A stretch of DNA of 64,000 nucleotides, from assembly GCF_001619985.1 (NCBI RefSeq), contig NW_017264202.1:558001-622000 (forward strand), read 5' to 3'. Shown in pieces: positions 25,974 to 38,262 of the stretch. How positions within the stretch are numbered: position 1 is the stretch's first letter; each line of letters begins with the position of its first letter. The notes beneath the pieces were generated by a model. The model ran no database searches, was not told where the DNA came from, and saw only the letters and a program-made list of their open reading frames with translations. The position numbers were made by a program, and so were the translations under genes. The stretch is from Xylona heveae TC161 (taxonomy: Eukaryota > Ascomycota > Xylonomycetes > Xylonales > Xylonaceae).

Positions 25974-26825
25974 CGCTCAAGGAACGCCCGTCGTAGGTAA
26001 AACCTTGCTGTCGGTGGCCTCCGGGAAGGAAATAGATGTATTGGGCGAGCCCGTCAGGAATCGATGGGTTGGACTCTTAGGTTGCGTTTGTGATCCTTCA
26101 AACTGGCAGAAGTGGACTTTCAAACAGCGTCCTCGGCGTATGGTCGGCCAAGTACTTTACAGAATCGCTTGTACCGAACTCTTGTGCGTATGGGTAAGCT
26201 TTCGTATGAGGTAGTGGCGGCCAGGGCGGTTGAGCCAATGATTTCACCCAGTCGTCCGACCGGCAAAGCCTTCGCGAACAACGCGCCTTCGTAACTGGCA
26301 ACGTACTCGCTCTGCCTCTAATACCTACCTTGGGTAGTTTAAGGGTGACAGGTCGATTGACAGGTTGATGGAATATTTTATAGGTGGCTTTTGATCCTCG
26401 AGTGAATTTGGCAATGATCTGGGTCTTGCAACTTCATATTACGACTTATGCTAAATAATGACTCAAGGCATAACTGTTACAAACGTTCTAGTTACAGCAT
26501 ACACAACGACAGCGTGGTTACCTCGTTGACTTGTCTGTGCCAAAGGCAATCCTGACCAGAGAATGGCTTTCGACAGCACTACTCCGGACTCGCCACGTGA
26601 TCGCACTTCACCAGCCACAGTCCGCGGGGTAATTTGTACTGAACGAAGGGAGATACACAAGGTAGGTAAATAATGAAAAAGGATTAAAACACCTGAGCTT
26701 CATTTAGATTACGTAGAACTTGCTATCAATTTCTTTGAGGTTTCAGACACAACAAGAATTAGAAATGGAGCAAAGTTAACAGATTTTCTGGCCCAGCTGT
26801 CTATAATATCTTTATGTGTTACGCT
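25974..26825. other. intergenic: UBP15 promoter and methyltransferase 3' flank
   Basis: This 852-bp region lies between two minus-strand genes. It contains the promoter of the deubiquitinase gene next to 25973. Several 60-70 codon frames on both strands have no support. No repeat or RNA gene was seen. Confidence 0.5.
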
Positions 26826-27709
26826 CTAAGAAAGCTGTGCCTTACTCATGAACAATTTCGTGCTAAAGACTCCCATTCGTTCAAAGTTTCCCTCCAAGGT
26901 AAGGAATTCAAAATTCTTTCCAAATCCATTATTCTTGAACAATTCTTCCATGCGAGCTTTGCTGAAGGCCGGGTTTTTGATAGTTGGGGTGGCTCCATTC
27001 AACGCCGTCTCAATGCGCTGTCTCTGTGCAGCCGGTAACGCGTTGAGCTTCTCATTTTCTGCAGGCGTAAGCACCTTGTGACCCTTGGCGACACGTTGAA
27101 AAATTGACTCTTCGTTAGAGCTTCCGTCTAGGAAATCAATGACCAGTAGCACGCCGCTGCCCTTCTTCAATCTCTCCCCGATCCGCCTGACCGCCAAATC
27201 GGGGTCCTCAAAGTGGTGCATAGCTAAGCTGACCACGGCAAGATCGAATTCGTACAAATCCGGGAGATCGAGCTTCTTATCAGCTCCCGCAGGGTCGAGC
27301 AAGTCGCCCTGGACTGCATGCATGAATTCCTTGCCCTTTTCTTGGGCAATGGCGGACTTGTTGTATTCTTCAATCATTTTTTCAGAGACATCGATGCCTC
27401 GCACTTGGGACACGTGCGGTCCAAGGACCTGGGAGATGATACCGGGGCCACAAGCAAAGTCCAAAAGACGAATAGATCGCTTATGAGATGGTTGATCATT
27501 CTTGACATTAGATGGATCAATCCCGATCCAGTCGCGATGACCATCGACGCCCTCTGCTATCATGGCCACCCCCTCTTGGATCCAAGGCTCTGTATGATAC
27601 CTTGCTGCCATTGAACTAGAAGATTTGTAAGCTTTGGTCCAGAATAGGCATTATATTTTTCGTAGAAATACTCAAAATATTCTCGGTTTCTTTCGCTGTG
27701 GCTTGCCAT
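26826..27709 (-). CDS. SAM-dependent methyltransferase (class I)
   Basis: Coding exons are 27709-27672 and 27615-26826, giving 275 residues. Splicing joins MASHSERNREYF to DSMAARYHTEPW. Without the 56-nt intron the protein would lack its true N-terminus. Motif I, which binds S-adenosylmethionine, is LLDFACGPG at residues 63-71. The acidic post-I residue follows in VRGIDVSEKMI. Motif II/III is YEFDLAVVSLAMHHFEDP and GSGVLLVIDFLDG. This is a Methyltransf_11/25-type small-molecule enzyme with no membrane segment. The substrate cannot be told. Fungal genes of this kind occur both alone and in biosynthetic clusters; here the neighbours are housekeeping genes, so a stand-alone role is more likely. 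Confidence 0.88.
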
Positions 27710-28865
27710 GTTGAAGATAAATTACCGCGTAAAACAGATATTGATAAATGCGCAAACTTATTGATGAATAAGTGTTTGTAGAAATTAAGATCCGTACACA
27801 AAAGAAGAAATGGATTGAATTCGACGAGAAGATCTTGGTCTAATATATTGTGAAAAGGGCCACTGGCGACTAGGGACAATTGTCCCCGAGCTCTTCGTTA
27901 AAGCATTTTAGTCGGGGCCTTTCCGGAGACTTTGAGGAAAATGTGTCCGAAACACTCCTTGTCTTTCTGATCATTGGGGAGGTGTGATGTGAAATAAGTT
28001 CTGTATATGCCAGACGACATATGAAGGCGTTCGAGGAATTTGGGAATCATATTTTGTTTGGGGGAAAAAAAAATATTGATTGCTTTGGGGCAAGTGAACG
28101 ACGATTATCTATTGCGGTCAGGAAACTAGAGTTGGTGTCAAGCAACGCAATCGTGCGTTCAGGGAGGGGGCAATGTTAGGTGTCCATCGATTGCGTAGAA
28201 AGACAGTCGAAAAGCATGTTGGGATAGCATTCCCTGTAATATACTCATTATAAATACAGTGATCACCATTATTTCTTTTCTTTTTTCCTTTCTTTTTCCA
28301 TTTGTTTTGCACTGTTTACAGGATAATGATGAGGTTATACACCCGAAACACTCCGGCTGCGGGCAAGATCGGGAAAATCCCGCCGCCACCAGTGGACTAC
28401 TGACTACTGCTTACCTGACTCCCGCCCAACGCTTGCGGTTAAAGATTTTGGTCAGGGTAGAACTATTTTATACGCTCGTACATACGTAACTGTGGTCTAT
28501 AGGCCGCTCGTATGATCCCTGGCTCAGATCTCGTGCCGAAATATTTCCGTAATTCGCGATTCGCATGTGAGCGCACTAAAACCGCGCCCTGAGCAAACAC
28601 AGCTCCATTTATGCTCAGGATATCCCCGTCGTTGACTCACGCCATTGTAATCTGATTTCTCGGCAGGACCGAGGAAAATTCAAACAGCGGGGGGGAAAGG
28701 ACATCGATGCTACTTTCGGGGCAGAAGTTCGAAATTGGGGCGTATGCTCTGGGCTCGGGTCGACACGTCAAACTACCCCTCAATATTCTCTCTTGACGAG
28801 ACTGTGACAGAGCCTGGTCGGCGACCCTGAACATCCTTGAGGGTGTTATATCGCATGGAACCATC
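27710..28865. other. divergent intergenic region, methyltransferase / mitochondrial kinase
   Basis: This 1.16-kb spacer between two genes that point away from each other holds both promoters. There is an A/T-rich segment at about 28060-28080 and a pyrimidine-rich tract on the plus strand around 28270-28305. Frames of 60-100 codons on both strands lack support. Confidence 0.5.
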
Positions 28866-30409
28866 ATGTTTTGCGCAAGGTGTCCGAAGAGCCAAGCCTT
28901 ACAGATAATCAGCAAACGAAAAGTTTCGCAACAATGCCGGCAATACATGTGCTCAGAGCCCTCACCTCCTTGGCGGCCTGCCTCAGCACTAGACGAGTAC
29001 GTTTCTAGGACATATGTTGAAGCACACTCGTCGAATCTTGCTGTCTTGTGAAACTGACATTGGATTTACAGATGGGTGCAACGAGAGGCTAGACCGATCA
29101 GTCTACGACAACTCACATTCTTTGGACGAACACTGACCGAAAATCGCCTGCTGAGCGTCGCCAATTATGTCCGCACCGAGCTACCAACAAGGTGCGATGA
29201 TTTTCCTCTCTACTCTTGTTAGTTGCTGACAGCGATGCATTATAGGATAGCTCACCGGCTGCGTGATATGCAAACGTTGCCCTATGTTGTTGTTACGAAC
29301 CCTAACATGTTACACGTGTATGAGCAATACAACAAGGCATTCGAAAAGCTACGAAGAGTCCCAGAAATTAGAACCATTGCGGATAATGACAGATACTGCG
29401 ACGTAATTCATCAAACGCTAGAAGAGCATTTGACGGTGATTCCGCGGTTGGCTATGGGCATGCTGGAATGTCACGATCTAATGGGCGCGGATCGAATTGA
29501 CAAATTCATGAATACGCTGTTACGATCGGTATGAGCTACATTTCGCGAAAGCTATATCGGAAGAGACGTTAACCGTATCCTATTTTGCAGCGCATATCTC
29601 GGCGTGTTATTGCCGAGCAGCATCTCGCTCTCACCGAGACGTTCAATTCGCCGTGGAAACATCCTGACGCCCATACGAATACAGAAAGCCAAAACGATTT
29701 TGTGGGTGAGGTATTCTTACGCTGCAATGCGAAAGAGGTGGTAGAACGATGCGGAAAAATGGCGACGGAACTGGCCAAGCAAGCGTATGGTGAGGATCTT
29801 CCAGTGCCCGAAATTAGGATTCAAGGGCACCTGGGCGCCACATTCCCATACATCCTTGGTCATTTGGAATATATCGTTGGGGAGCTCCTACGTAATTCCA
29901 TTCAGGCTGTGACTGAGCGGAGAAGAAATCACTCCCCACCGCCGCCAATTGACGTGCTGATATGCGAAGCACCTCAACATGTGATCATAAGGATATCCGA
30001 TCAAGGAGGTGGCATTTCGCGAGACGTCTTGCCATCTCTCTGGTCTTTTGCCAAAGGGGCCCATAGCCAGACTCGCCTGCAGAACCTCCACAAGGTTCCA
30101 AAAATGGCAGCAACGATGCAAGAGTTGAAAGTACCGGACAGTGAGCGGTGTGATCGAGACAAAAATGGGAATTTCAAGACCAGGGGCAAGAGACAGCCAG
30201 ATAAGTCTCTGAGCTCACTGACCAGCAGATCGCCAACTCTGAGATTAGGCATGGGTCTACCCATGAGCAGAGTATACGCAGAATACTGGGCTGGAAGCCT
30301 GGAAGTTCACAGTCTTGAAGGATACGGGGTTGATGCCTTCCTACAAATCTCAAAATTAGGCAACAAGAACGAGCAACTGACTACTAGGGCCAGCATGGAC
30401 GCGGTGTAA
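28866..30409 (+). CDS. mitochondrial pyruvate / branched-chain dehydrogenase kinase
   Basis: Coding exons are 28866-28996, 29072-29191, 29246-29528 and 29591-30409, giving 450 residues. These kinases phosphorylate the E1 alpha subunit of pyruvate or branched-chain 2-oxoacid dehydrogenase and switch it off in the matrix. The N-terminus (MFCARCPKSQALQIISKRK) is basic and lacks acidic residues, as in mitochondrial presequences. An all-helical domain follows (LRQLTFFGRTLTENRLLSVANYVRTELPTR). The GHKL ATP site has the N box GELLRNSIQAV (Asn280), the G1 box SDQGGGIS (Asp315) and the G2 box GMGLP (398-402). Between G1 and G2 lie about 80 residues, with a Lys/Arg/Ser-rich lid insertion typical of fungal members. 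It is similar in type to yeast Pkp1/Pkp2; which of the two complexes it controls is unclear. Confidence 0.92.
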
Positions 30410-30843
30410 ATGAAAACTTCTTGGCCTGCCGGATGATATCTCTGTAGATAATCTGATGTTAAAAAAATATATCGAGAGGTATTGCTCTCGCAATTGACGC
30501 GGTAAGATTTTTACATTCTGACTGATGTTGAAAAAAGCTAATTTCGAACCTGAAGACAAATCAGTGCTTTGGGGGATTTTTGGATCTATTCATTCTTTGT
30601 TCGAAAGCACATCGGGAAATTGGACAAGTTTGAGTCAAGATGCTCAAGTCGAACGGCGTTGGGGCTCTAGCGTTTTGCGTGTCAAGAGGTCGTTCTTTCC
30701 TACGTTGGATGGGAACGCTTTCCCAAACCTGTACTCGACCTCCTCGTCAAGGATCTTGATGCCTCAATGTTGTTTCCAACAACATCCGAAACACACTCTT
30801 AGCCATCCTTGCATTCACAAAGCATCAACGGCAAATTATCATC
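30410..30843. other. short intergenic region on the plus strand
   Basis: This 434-bp region lies between the mitochondrial kinase gene and the next gene. It holds the kinase 3' end and the promoter of the 947-residue gene. An overlapping plus-strand frame at 30525-30920 has no family resemblance and conflicts with the preferred first exon at 30844. Confidence 0.45.
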
Positions 30844-33740
30844 ATGACACGCAGGTTTCGGAGTGGACGGACGGTCAGCGATGCGGCTTCGAGGTCAGAA
30901 AGGCGATGAATTCCACTTGATTAATTTTCCACTGACCTGATCTAAGCATTCGTCGCGTATTTGGCGATCTCTCCAACCGCTCCTTTTCTCGACGAACTGC
31001 TTCATCACAGAAGCCAGAGAAGCCAAAAACGGAGACTTTGTCGGTGAATTCCGGGAAATTCAAGTGGCTATCCATATTCCGCAAACGCAAATCAACACCA
31101 GAGCCTGGTAACAACAATTCGAATGATACGCCCCCGACGAGTGGAAATCTACCAGGGCTGACACAGGCGGTGGTGCTGCAAACCCCACCAGTTCCACCGC
31201 CGCAAGCTGGACCTCGCTTCATGATCTACGTAGATGACGACTTATCCCAGTCGATCTCAGCCTCAAGTGCCAAATCTGCTGATGTGGACGCCAATATCAA
31301 GAGGCGGACTGATGACAATATGAATCCCGCCCTCAAAACGCCCCGTCGTGCCATGAATATACAGGACTATTCGGGGACTGAAGAGAGCAACGAAGGAGTT
31401 GCGAGAGTACACGGAGTTTCAATCCCGAACAGAGACGGTCCTCAGGCGTTTTTCAACACCCAGACGATACAGTATAACCTGGCTGGATGGTATCCTCAAA
31501 CGAGCGAGCTGGAAAACGATACGCTATATACGTCAGATGCACTTGAACATCTTGATGCAAGTACGACTTGGCCAGGCTTACCATATTCTTACGCAGAAGA
31601 GCTTCTTTCATGGGAAGTACTCTTCAAGGAGTGTATTGCACGATTGATCAACAAGCAATCTACTCTTCACTCGACATATCCGCTTTTCCCTGAATGGGCC
31701 CATAAAGAGATATTGCGTGTCGATGTTGCACAACTTGTTCGGGACATGGTTTCCGCGTCACAAGCACAAGGGTATGATTTGAGGTGGTTAGGCCGCAACG
31801 GAAATCTACAAGGCACTTTAATCCATTTGGTACGTACTTGGAGCTGCTTTACGGGAATTGATCCACGCCTATGGCCCACAGGGCTGTTTGCAGGGTCAGA
31901 AGATTTTCCGCTTAAGGTCAGCGAAAAGCTCATCGAGGTCAGCCATTTAGAAAGTGACCACGGACGAGAGATTGAGGTCGCTTGGGCACCGGACAGTGTC
32001 TTTTTTGAAAATCTTCAGGTTGCCACCCGTGAAGGCGATCGTTTCACCCTCATTCCTCGTTACTGGTGCGCTTTCAATTCGTCGCTCGTGGAACAGGACG
32101 AATTTATCAAGATAACCTTTGCACTCGAACCTTCTATTAATTGGCTGAGGTGGAACACCGAAATCCAAGGTTTCGAGGGTTTTGTCCCGTTGTTTTCTGA
32201 GTTTGATCAACTCCCTCCCGGTTGGAAAGAGACTGTTTCAAAGTTCGAGACAGCTGGACGGGACAGTCATGTTCATGTGCTTCGCATCGGAGTCACTGCT
32301 ACCTTAAGCGAATCATTTCCGGCAAATACAATCTGTCAGCAAACCATAAGGGTTTGTTTGAGGATCAGCGTAGCCCCTTGGTATACTGACACTCAAGGTC
32401 ACTGTGTCACCTCTTGGACACCTGCCGTCGAAGAAGTGGATACACTCGTGAATCCTATGGAACTCAACCAAATATGTGAGGAGATGAACGAGGAAGAAAA
32501 CCTGGAGTTCCTCGAACCTTTTGGTCAAAATAACCAAAGCCTTGAGGATGGGCGTCTTACCAATACGTGGCTTGAGTCAGCTTCGAACGCTTTAGAATCT
32601 TCAAACAAGTTTGCCATTGAAGATTCGCATGGATTGGCGAGAAATGATTTCTCCGAAACATTTTCCTCTCCGGATTCTTTGACAGACTATAACGTGATGG
32701 CCATACTCAAGGCCCATAAAATGGAAGGGTACGGCACCGAACCTTTGGAATCAAGTCCTCGAAATTCGATTGATGATTACTTCGGCCTCGTCAATGACAA
32801 AACGCCGGAACCCAAGTGCATATATGCAGAAAGCATCGACTTTGAGACTCTAACTCCGTTGGCGGCGGAGTCAATCAACTTGGAAACAAATAATACTTAT
32901 TGTGCTACACCGGAGCAGATCGATGAAGCTTCGGATGAGCAAATTGTCAAGTCACCCTTTGCTCGTTATTTCATCAGTTTGATTGAGGCAGTGGGTCCGG
33001 TCGAAGCTGAAGCAGCCTCAAATGTACTTGAACCGCAAATGGTGGAGGTGAGAAAAAGGATCTTGCAATTGTATTCATCTTCACAAACAGACACTCTAAA
33101 CGAGAAGGCATCCGAGTACCAAGCGATATTGAAAGCACACAAATCATCATACCTTACACGATGGATGCATTCCGTCAGGCCCAGCGATACCAGAGTCTTT
33201 CGGGATGATTTGACCGAAGATGAATCATCCGTCGAAGAATCGTCTAAGGAAGATGATTTGTGCTCAGAGGGGAATTCAATCTCTCCGACTTCAGTCAGAG
33301 CTCCTCCGTACACTGTTGTACCATCATTGAAAAACAAAAATCGCATGGAAAGACTGGATACGCCGCCGATGACGCCTCCTTTGGAAGTCGATTCAAGTCT
33401 GGCAAGGTCTGATTCATTCTTTGACGGGGTATATTCCTTTCAAGAAGGAGATGGCGCTGGCAGGGCTCCGTGTGATCCCTCAAGTTCTCGCACGAAGGTC
33501 CCGTCGCGAGCCAGCGTTCATGTTTCAGAGCTTATTTTATGCGCCAAAGCACCCACCGATTCACCCGCCCGCTTCAGTAAGGAAGATAGACTGGATGAAC
33601 AGACAAATATATTAGAAGATTATTTGGCTATGCTTGCTCAGAAAGAAGAGGATATTTCACCTCGGGTGGATAAAGAAGAGCAGGAGATTTTTGAGTCGAT
33701 ATTCATGACTGAGGACGACGATGATGAAGAAGAATATTAA
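30844..33740 (+). CDS. uncharacterised 947-residue fungal protein
   Basis: Coding exons are 30844-30893 and 30947-33740. The second exon has no upstream ATG of its own in frame. The short first exon supplies MTRRFRSGRTVSDAAS and joins it to the clearly coding IRRVFGDLSNRSFSRR. The donor is a non-standard gtcaga, but the CTGAC branch site and ctaag acceptor are good. The N-terminus is basic and Ser-rich. The middle (about residues 210-480) is rich in Trp and looks folded (SYAEELLSWEVLFKECIARL, LRWLGRNGNLQG, FALEPSINWLRW). The C-terminal 350 residues are acidic and disordered, ending in EDDDDEEEY. I do not recognise a family, and there is no signal peptide or membrane helix. The first exon is the least certain part. 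Confidence 0.75.
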
Positions 33741-34805
33741 TATTCTACATCGGATTTGCTATTGGATGCTCAAGGTTTTGAGTGAATTAGTCACGTTTGT
33801 TTTATCGGTTACACCTTGAGGTTTTTTTTAGATGAAGTTTGCATATTCTGGTCTGCTTTGGCAGTTTTGGTGGGTTGAATACCACTCTGACCAACGAACA
33901 ACAAACTGCAATGTTGGTGCAGCTCACCGCGTCAGTTCGTGGCTGTGTCCTCACTCGCCACTAGGTTCAAGTTTCCTTTATTATACACATATCATAGAGA
34001 AATTGTATTGGTAGTTTTTGCAAGATTTGTCTGTTGGAAGTCCAAAAAGGTACCATGTTCAAAATGCCGACGAATTAGAATTCATATGACATGTTCGTTG
34101 ACGTCATTATGTGGCTGTGCATGCATTGGAAAGGGTCTGGCGTGGCGGTGAAAAGCTGTTTACCTGTGGCTGAGGTTGTTTTGTCGAGATTGCATTCGGC
34201 CTCAGCCACGATCAGACCAATCGCCTTAGCTTCATGTGATTACCCAATGACGTAAGTCGACGTCTCAGGACCAAGCGGGCCCTTGGAAGTCTTGCAACCT
34301 GCAAACGGTTCCGACCTATTAGAAATTGCGGGGAAGCTCTGTTGAAAGGAGAATCAAGGATCTTGAAGAGTTTGTGAAATTAAGCAAGACTTTTGGTTGG
34401 GACTCAGCACCTTAAGTTGTGCGGGTACTGGATATCGTGGTTTAAATACCCTGGTCCCTTGCATTTATGCTTCGCGTGCCTTAGCATTGCCTCGCTCGGC
34501 TCTATAACCACCTCAATTTTGCATTGAACAGGGATTTGTCCAATCGTCATATTGCGCCGTACTCTGCAGTACTCGATATTTTTGTAAACAACCTCTTTTC
34601 CCCTTTTGCATTACATAACCAAAAGAAAAGGTGCGTCTGCGCTTAGCTCCGTTGTGTATATAAAGCAAGGGACCCAACCTAAAACTGACACCCCCTTCTC
34701 GACTAGAACCAAAACACATCCCGCAGAGCTCCGTCTCTACTCAGTCACAGAATCTCAATATCTCTACAATCCTATTGTTAACTATATTCCGAATCTATCG
34801 CCAAG
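33741..34805. other. intergenic region upstream of the PMP3-like gene
   Basis: This 1.07-kb region contains the end of the 947-residue gene transcript and the promoter of the next gene. A good TATA box is listed separately. The leader just before ATG 34806 is rich in C, T and A. No coding frame has support. Confidence 0.5.
34656..34664 (+). promoter_or_regulatory. TATA box of the PMP3-like gene
   Basis: The sequence TATATAAAG stands about 145 nt before the start codon at 34806. It is the best core-promoter match on the plus strand of the window. A strong TATA box fits a regulated, inducible gene, as is usual for the PMP3 family; the regulation itself is inference. Confidence 0.55.
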
Positions 34806-35221
34806 ATGCTTGGAATGCTTTGCATCATCATTATCACCCTCCTGTGTAAGGAATTCCCCTCCTCAAACACCAAACGTGAAGCTGTAGCTAACCCAGAAGT
34901 TGATTGATCCAGTGCCACCTCTGGGTGTCTTCTTAGTAGCAGGATGCGGTGCTGATTTGCTCATCAACATTCTCTTAACGCTTCTTGGGTGAGTACAACC
35001 ATTGCGCTCATAAAGTTGTTTTGTGTATCTTGTAGGAATTTGAAGCTAACAGCTCGTCAAGCTACTTCCCCGGCCATATCCACGCGTTTTATGTCGAATA
35101 CGTCTACTATCACCGACGCAAATACAACAATGCCTCACAGCCTCTTCCTCCGGCGGGCGGCATCTACAGTCCAAAGGTCCAAAATGCCGGCGGGACCCAG
35201 TATGGCACCGTACCCACTTAA
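34806..35221 (+). CDS. PMP3/SNA-type plasma-membrane proteolipid
   Basis: Coding exons are 34806-34845, 34913-34988 and 35062-35221, giving 91 residues. Neither intron can be read through, so this gene is easy to miss. Two membrane helices cover about residues 3-27 and 28-52. They carry the family signature PPLGVFLVAGCGADLLINIL followed by LLGYFPGHIHAFYV. The tail is polar (YYHRRKYNNASQPLPP ... QYGTVPT) and about 35 residues longer than in minimal Pmp3. Family members affect membrane potential and cation sensitivity at the plasma membrane, and longer-tailed relatives (yeast Sna2/3/4) go to endosome or vacuole. The tail has no PPxY motif of the kind that sorts Sna3 with Rsp5. It is probably plasma membrane or endosomal. 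Confidence 0.92.
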
Positions 35222-36583
35222 GCGCGCATCGTACTAGTGCATGGGCATTGTGCGCACGCCGTTTTTAATTGCGGTCGGGAAAGTCAGTCGTTATGGAATA
35301 CCTGGTTAAGAATTGTGACGGTATTGGGATTGATGATTGGCATGGGTTTCCGCACTTGATTTGAGATATCCAAATTGCCCCAGCTGCAAAATGTTTTTCA
35401 GCACATTTGAAGCTGAGTAGGCGTCTTTAGTTAATGGAGATATTATTATCTTTATCCTTGGTCCTTTTATTCTTGGTGCGCAGCTGATCAGTGACATTTT
35501 TGTGACGAAATTTGTTTCATGGTATGAAACATTTGACAAGTTGAGCAATTCTTGCAAGGCAAGCGTGTTCTTTTAATTCTCCTCTACCCGTTTCATATTT
35601 TTGCTTCCTCTCCACCAGCGATCGTACGGGCTGTCCATCGCGAATCTGGCCTTTACCTCACCCCACCTCTACTGTTTGAGATGACAGATATGGTCCGTCT
35701 GCCCGTTCTTCAAAGAAATATTCTTTCCATAGGTTATTCAAGCTATTGGCATTTGCACGTGGCATACTTCAACCTCCGATATTCGTATTGAGGTTGTCAT
35801 GGAATAAACTAGCTTAAAAACCTATTCATATGATCCCATATAAACAAAATATCAACTCGAAATATGTACACAAATAAAATAAATTATTGCTAAGAACTAG
35901 GAAAAATCTACAACCGCTTTTTTAAAATAATTGCCATATAAATCAATCTTTCCACTGTAGAAATATCGCCAAATCATTGTCGTCCCAAATTTACTGGCCT
36001 TTACCACATTCTTCTACCTTTTCCCCCATTCAGTGGGTAGAGAGAGCCCGCATTACAGTTACGTTTTACGCGCACCGCTAAACTAAACTGCCCAACCCCA
36101 CTGGGCCACCCTCCCTGCCCTTTTAACCCAGCTCGGCGAACCAACTGAGCTGAGGTCCGCCAGAGTACGAAGAACTTGGAGCACTAGGCTGCACCGTATA
36201 TTCCCCACGGCAAACACCGCCAGCGTGGCTTCATGCTACAACTATCGCGGCGTCAATAACAGACCGACGACCACCGAGCTTCTTTTGTTGTCAAGACTTT
36301 GCCTATTGATACCCTCCCATCTGCGCCATAATTTTCTCTTCTACCTCGACACTGGATGCCTTTATAGAGGACACTTGGAATTGTATCCGACACTATTACT
36401 TACTGTAGAGTATCTGTATGTACGCCAAGGACATACGTTGCTTATATCGCCTTTCTGACTACCCCAGATACAACGAAACGTTAAAGCTTCGAAGCTTTCG
36501 ATATTTCCTAAATCTTTGCTAAAATAAGCCTTCAAGAGGCAGAGTAGCTGCGCGGTTGGGTTCATACAAAAAGAGGACCGAAA
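35222..36583. other. 1.36-kb intergenic region
   Basis: This lies between the PMP3-like gene and SPC3, both on the plus strand. The part at about 35800-35960 is strongly A/T-rich and the part at 36040-36200 is C-rich. No coding frame, RNA gene or repeat array was recognised. A stretch near 36030 resembles a tRNA A box but has no matching B box or stems. Confidence 0.5.
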
Positions 36584-37642
36584 ATGCACAGCACACTCGT
36601 GCGGGCCCAGAATGTATTCGGCTTCTTCACCACCGTGGCATTCATCGTTGGCGCGCTGGTCGCGGTGACGGGATATTTCAGCCTGCCGTCTGATGGAAAC
36701 AGCCTGGACGTCAGCGTGGATTTGAAGAATGTGCAAGTGTACGTCCCCTATCCATCCATGTCCATCTATACTCAAACTATTTATGTGTATATTCGAATCT
36801 GCTGGGGCGGAGCAGCTGGAGCGCAGCACTTGGCTAATTTGGGTTTCTCGTCATCCAATCAACAGTGCACGAGGACGGCCGCATTACTATAGTTCGAAGA
36901 GAGAAGAATACGCGCAGATCCGATTCGATCTTGATGCTGGTGCGTTACCGTTTACCGTTGCCCGTTGCCTGTTGCCTGTTATCCATAAACCCTTCTAGTC
37001 GATCGGATACCCAATCTACTCAGTCTCAATCTTCATTGTAAAATCTAATCCTACACTCTCATCCACTCTTCAAACCCATTGCTAGATGTTCGATGCTCGA
37101 TGCACGATTCAACTGAGCATTACAACAGCACACCAATTCGACAATACAACACCCATCACAAACTAAACTAACAACTGGCCATAGATCTCTCACCGCTATT
37201 CACATGGAACACCAAACAAGTCTTTCTATACATAATGGCATCCTACCCTCCCAGCGTATCATCTGCCAGTCGCGACTCCAAGAAAAAAGGTTCATCACCC
37301 AGCCCCAACCCGGGCCCGTCCAACGCCATCATCTACGACAAAATCATCACATCCCGCGACGAAGCCCATCTCGAGCTCAGGAACCAGCGCTCCAAGTACC
37401 AAATCACAGACATATCTGGCCGCATTGCGAACCGCCATAATGCGACGCTCGAGGTCGCGTGGAATGTGCAGCCCTGGGTGGGCGCGCTGACGTGGGGAAC
37501 AAGTTCAGAGGGGCGGAGCAAGGCGTTTGCGTTTCCGGCGCTGAAGAGTACCGGCGCTGGCGGTGGCGGCGCAGCGACGGCAACGAAGAAGAAGAATGTG
37601 GCTGGTGAGCAGACGATGGGGTCTGCGGCGCCAGCAGCTTAA
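36584..37642 (+). CDS. SPC3: signal peptidase complex subunit 3
   Basis: Coding exons are 36584-36738, 36866-36939 and 37185-37642, giving 228 residues. SPC3 (SPC22/23) is an essential accessory subunit of the ER signal peptidase. The start MHSTLVRAQNVFGFFTTVAFIVGALVA contains the single signal-anchor helix (about residues 10-32). The luminal domain follows with the family blocks RGRPHYYSSKREEYAQIRFDLDADLSPLFTWNTKQVFLY, then NAIIYDKIITS, KYQITDISGRIANRHNATLEVAWNVQPWVGALTWG and a Gly/Ala/Lys-rich tail. NAT at the RHNATLEV site is a potential N-glycosylation sequon. The second intron (245 nt) is the longest intron found in this window. The C-terminal low-complexity extension goes beyond the usual SPC3 end. 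Confidence 0.92.
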
Positions 37643-38262
37643 GCGGTTGTACATGGTGCTCTGTTGTCTAAAACAAAAGAACAAAATAGAACAAAATAGG
37701 ACAGAAAAGTAAAAGTGCATATCCCGAGGATTTAGCTAATGTGCGGTTTGTTTAATGGAATGTGAATAACGCTGGAATAATGCGGGGTTATACTTTTTAT
37801 CGGGATAGTGACTATCTCCCTGAGCCTAAGTGGACTTCTGCTGTTACGAAATGGTTTCAAATGGGTAAAGACAATAGATTAAATGTCAAGTATAAGTCAG
37901 AGTCTGGCTCCGTTCGACAGAAGATGATGCTCTTAGGCGAGGATGTGAAGACATGAGATACAACACCATTTTATATTACAATCGTATCAATTATTTTTCA
38001 GATCCATATGTGCAGCCCATGTATTAAATACAAGCAAGGAACCTAATATAAATTGTGTTCATCAGAAAAAAAAAAACGCAATCGAGGCCCCTTTTTAATT
38101 CCAACATGAAAACCGCAGGAGCAGAACAATACTAGATGAATGGCAAAAGTTCTGCTCTTTTTAATGACCTCTAAAAAGCGCTTTTCTGCATACAATCCAA
38201 CCTGGCCTTGCTATGCCACCAATCCACAGTATTTCCTATCTATCGTCTAGAAGCATCAGATT
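37643..38262. other. convergent intergenic region, SPC3 / XRN1
   Basis: This 620-bp A/T-rich spacer lies between two 3' ends and should hold both polyadenylation zones. An A run at 38067-38078 is present. The 64-codon plus-strand frame at 37762-37956 has no support. Confidence 0.5.

Noticed and set aside
30525-30920. 131-codon plus-strand frame before the 947-residue gene
   Set aside because: No family resemblance. The alternative first exon starting at 30844 in another frame joins the next exon exactly.
36030-36070. tRNA-like A-box sequence
   Set aside because: No B box and no pairing stems at the right distance.
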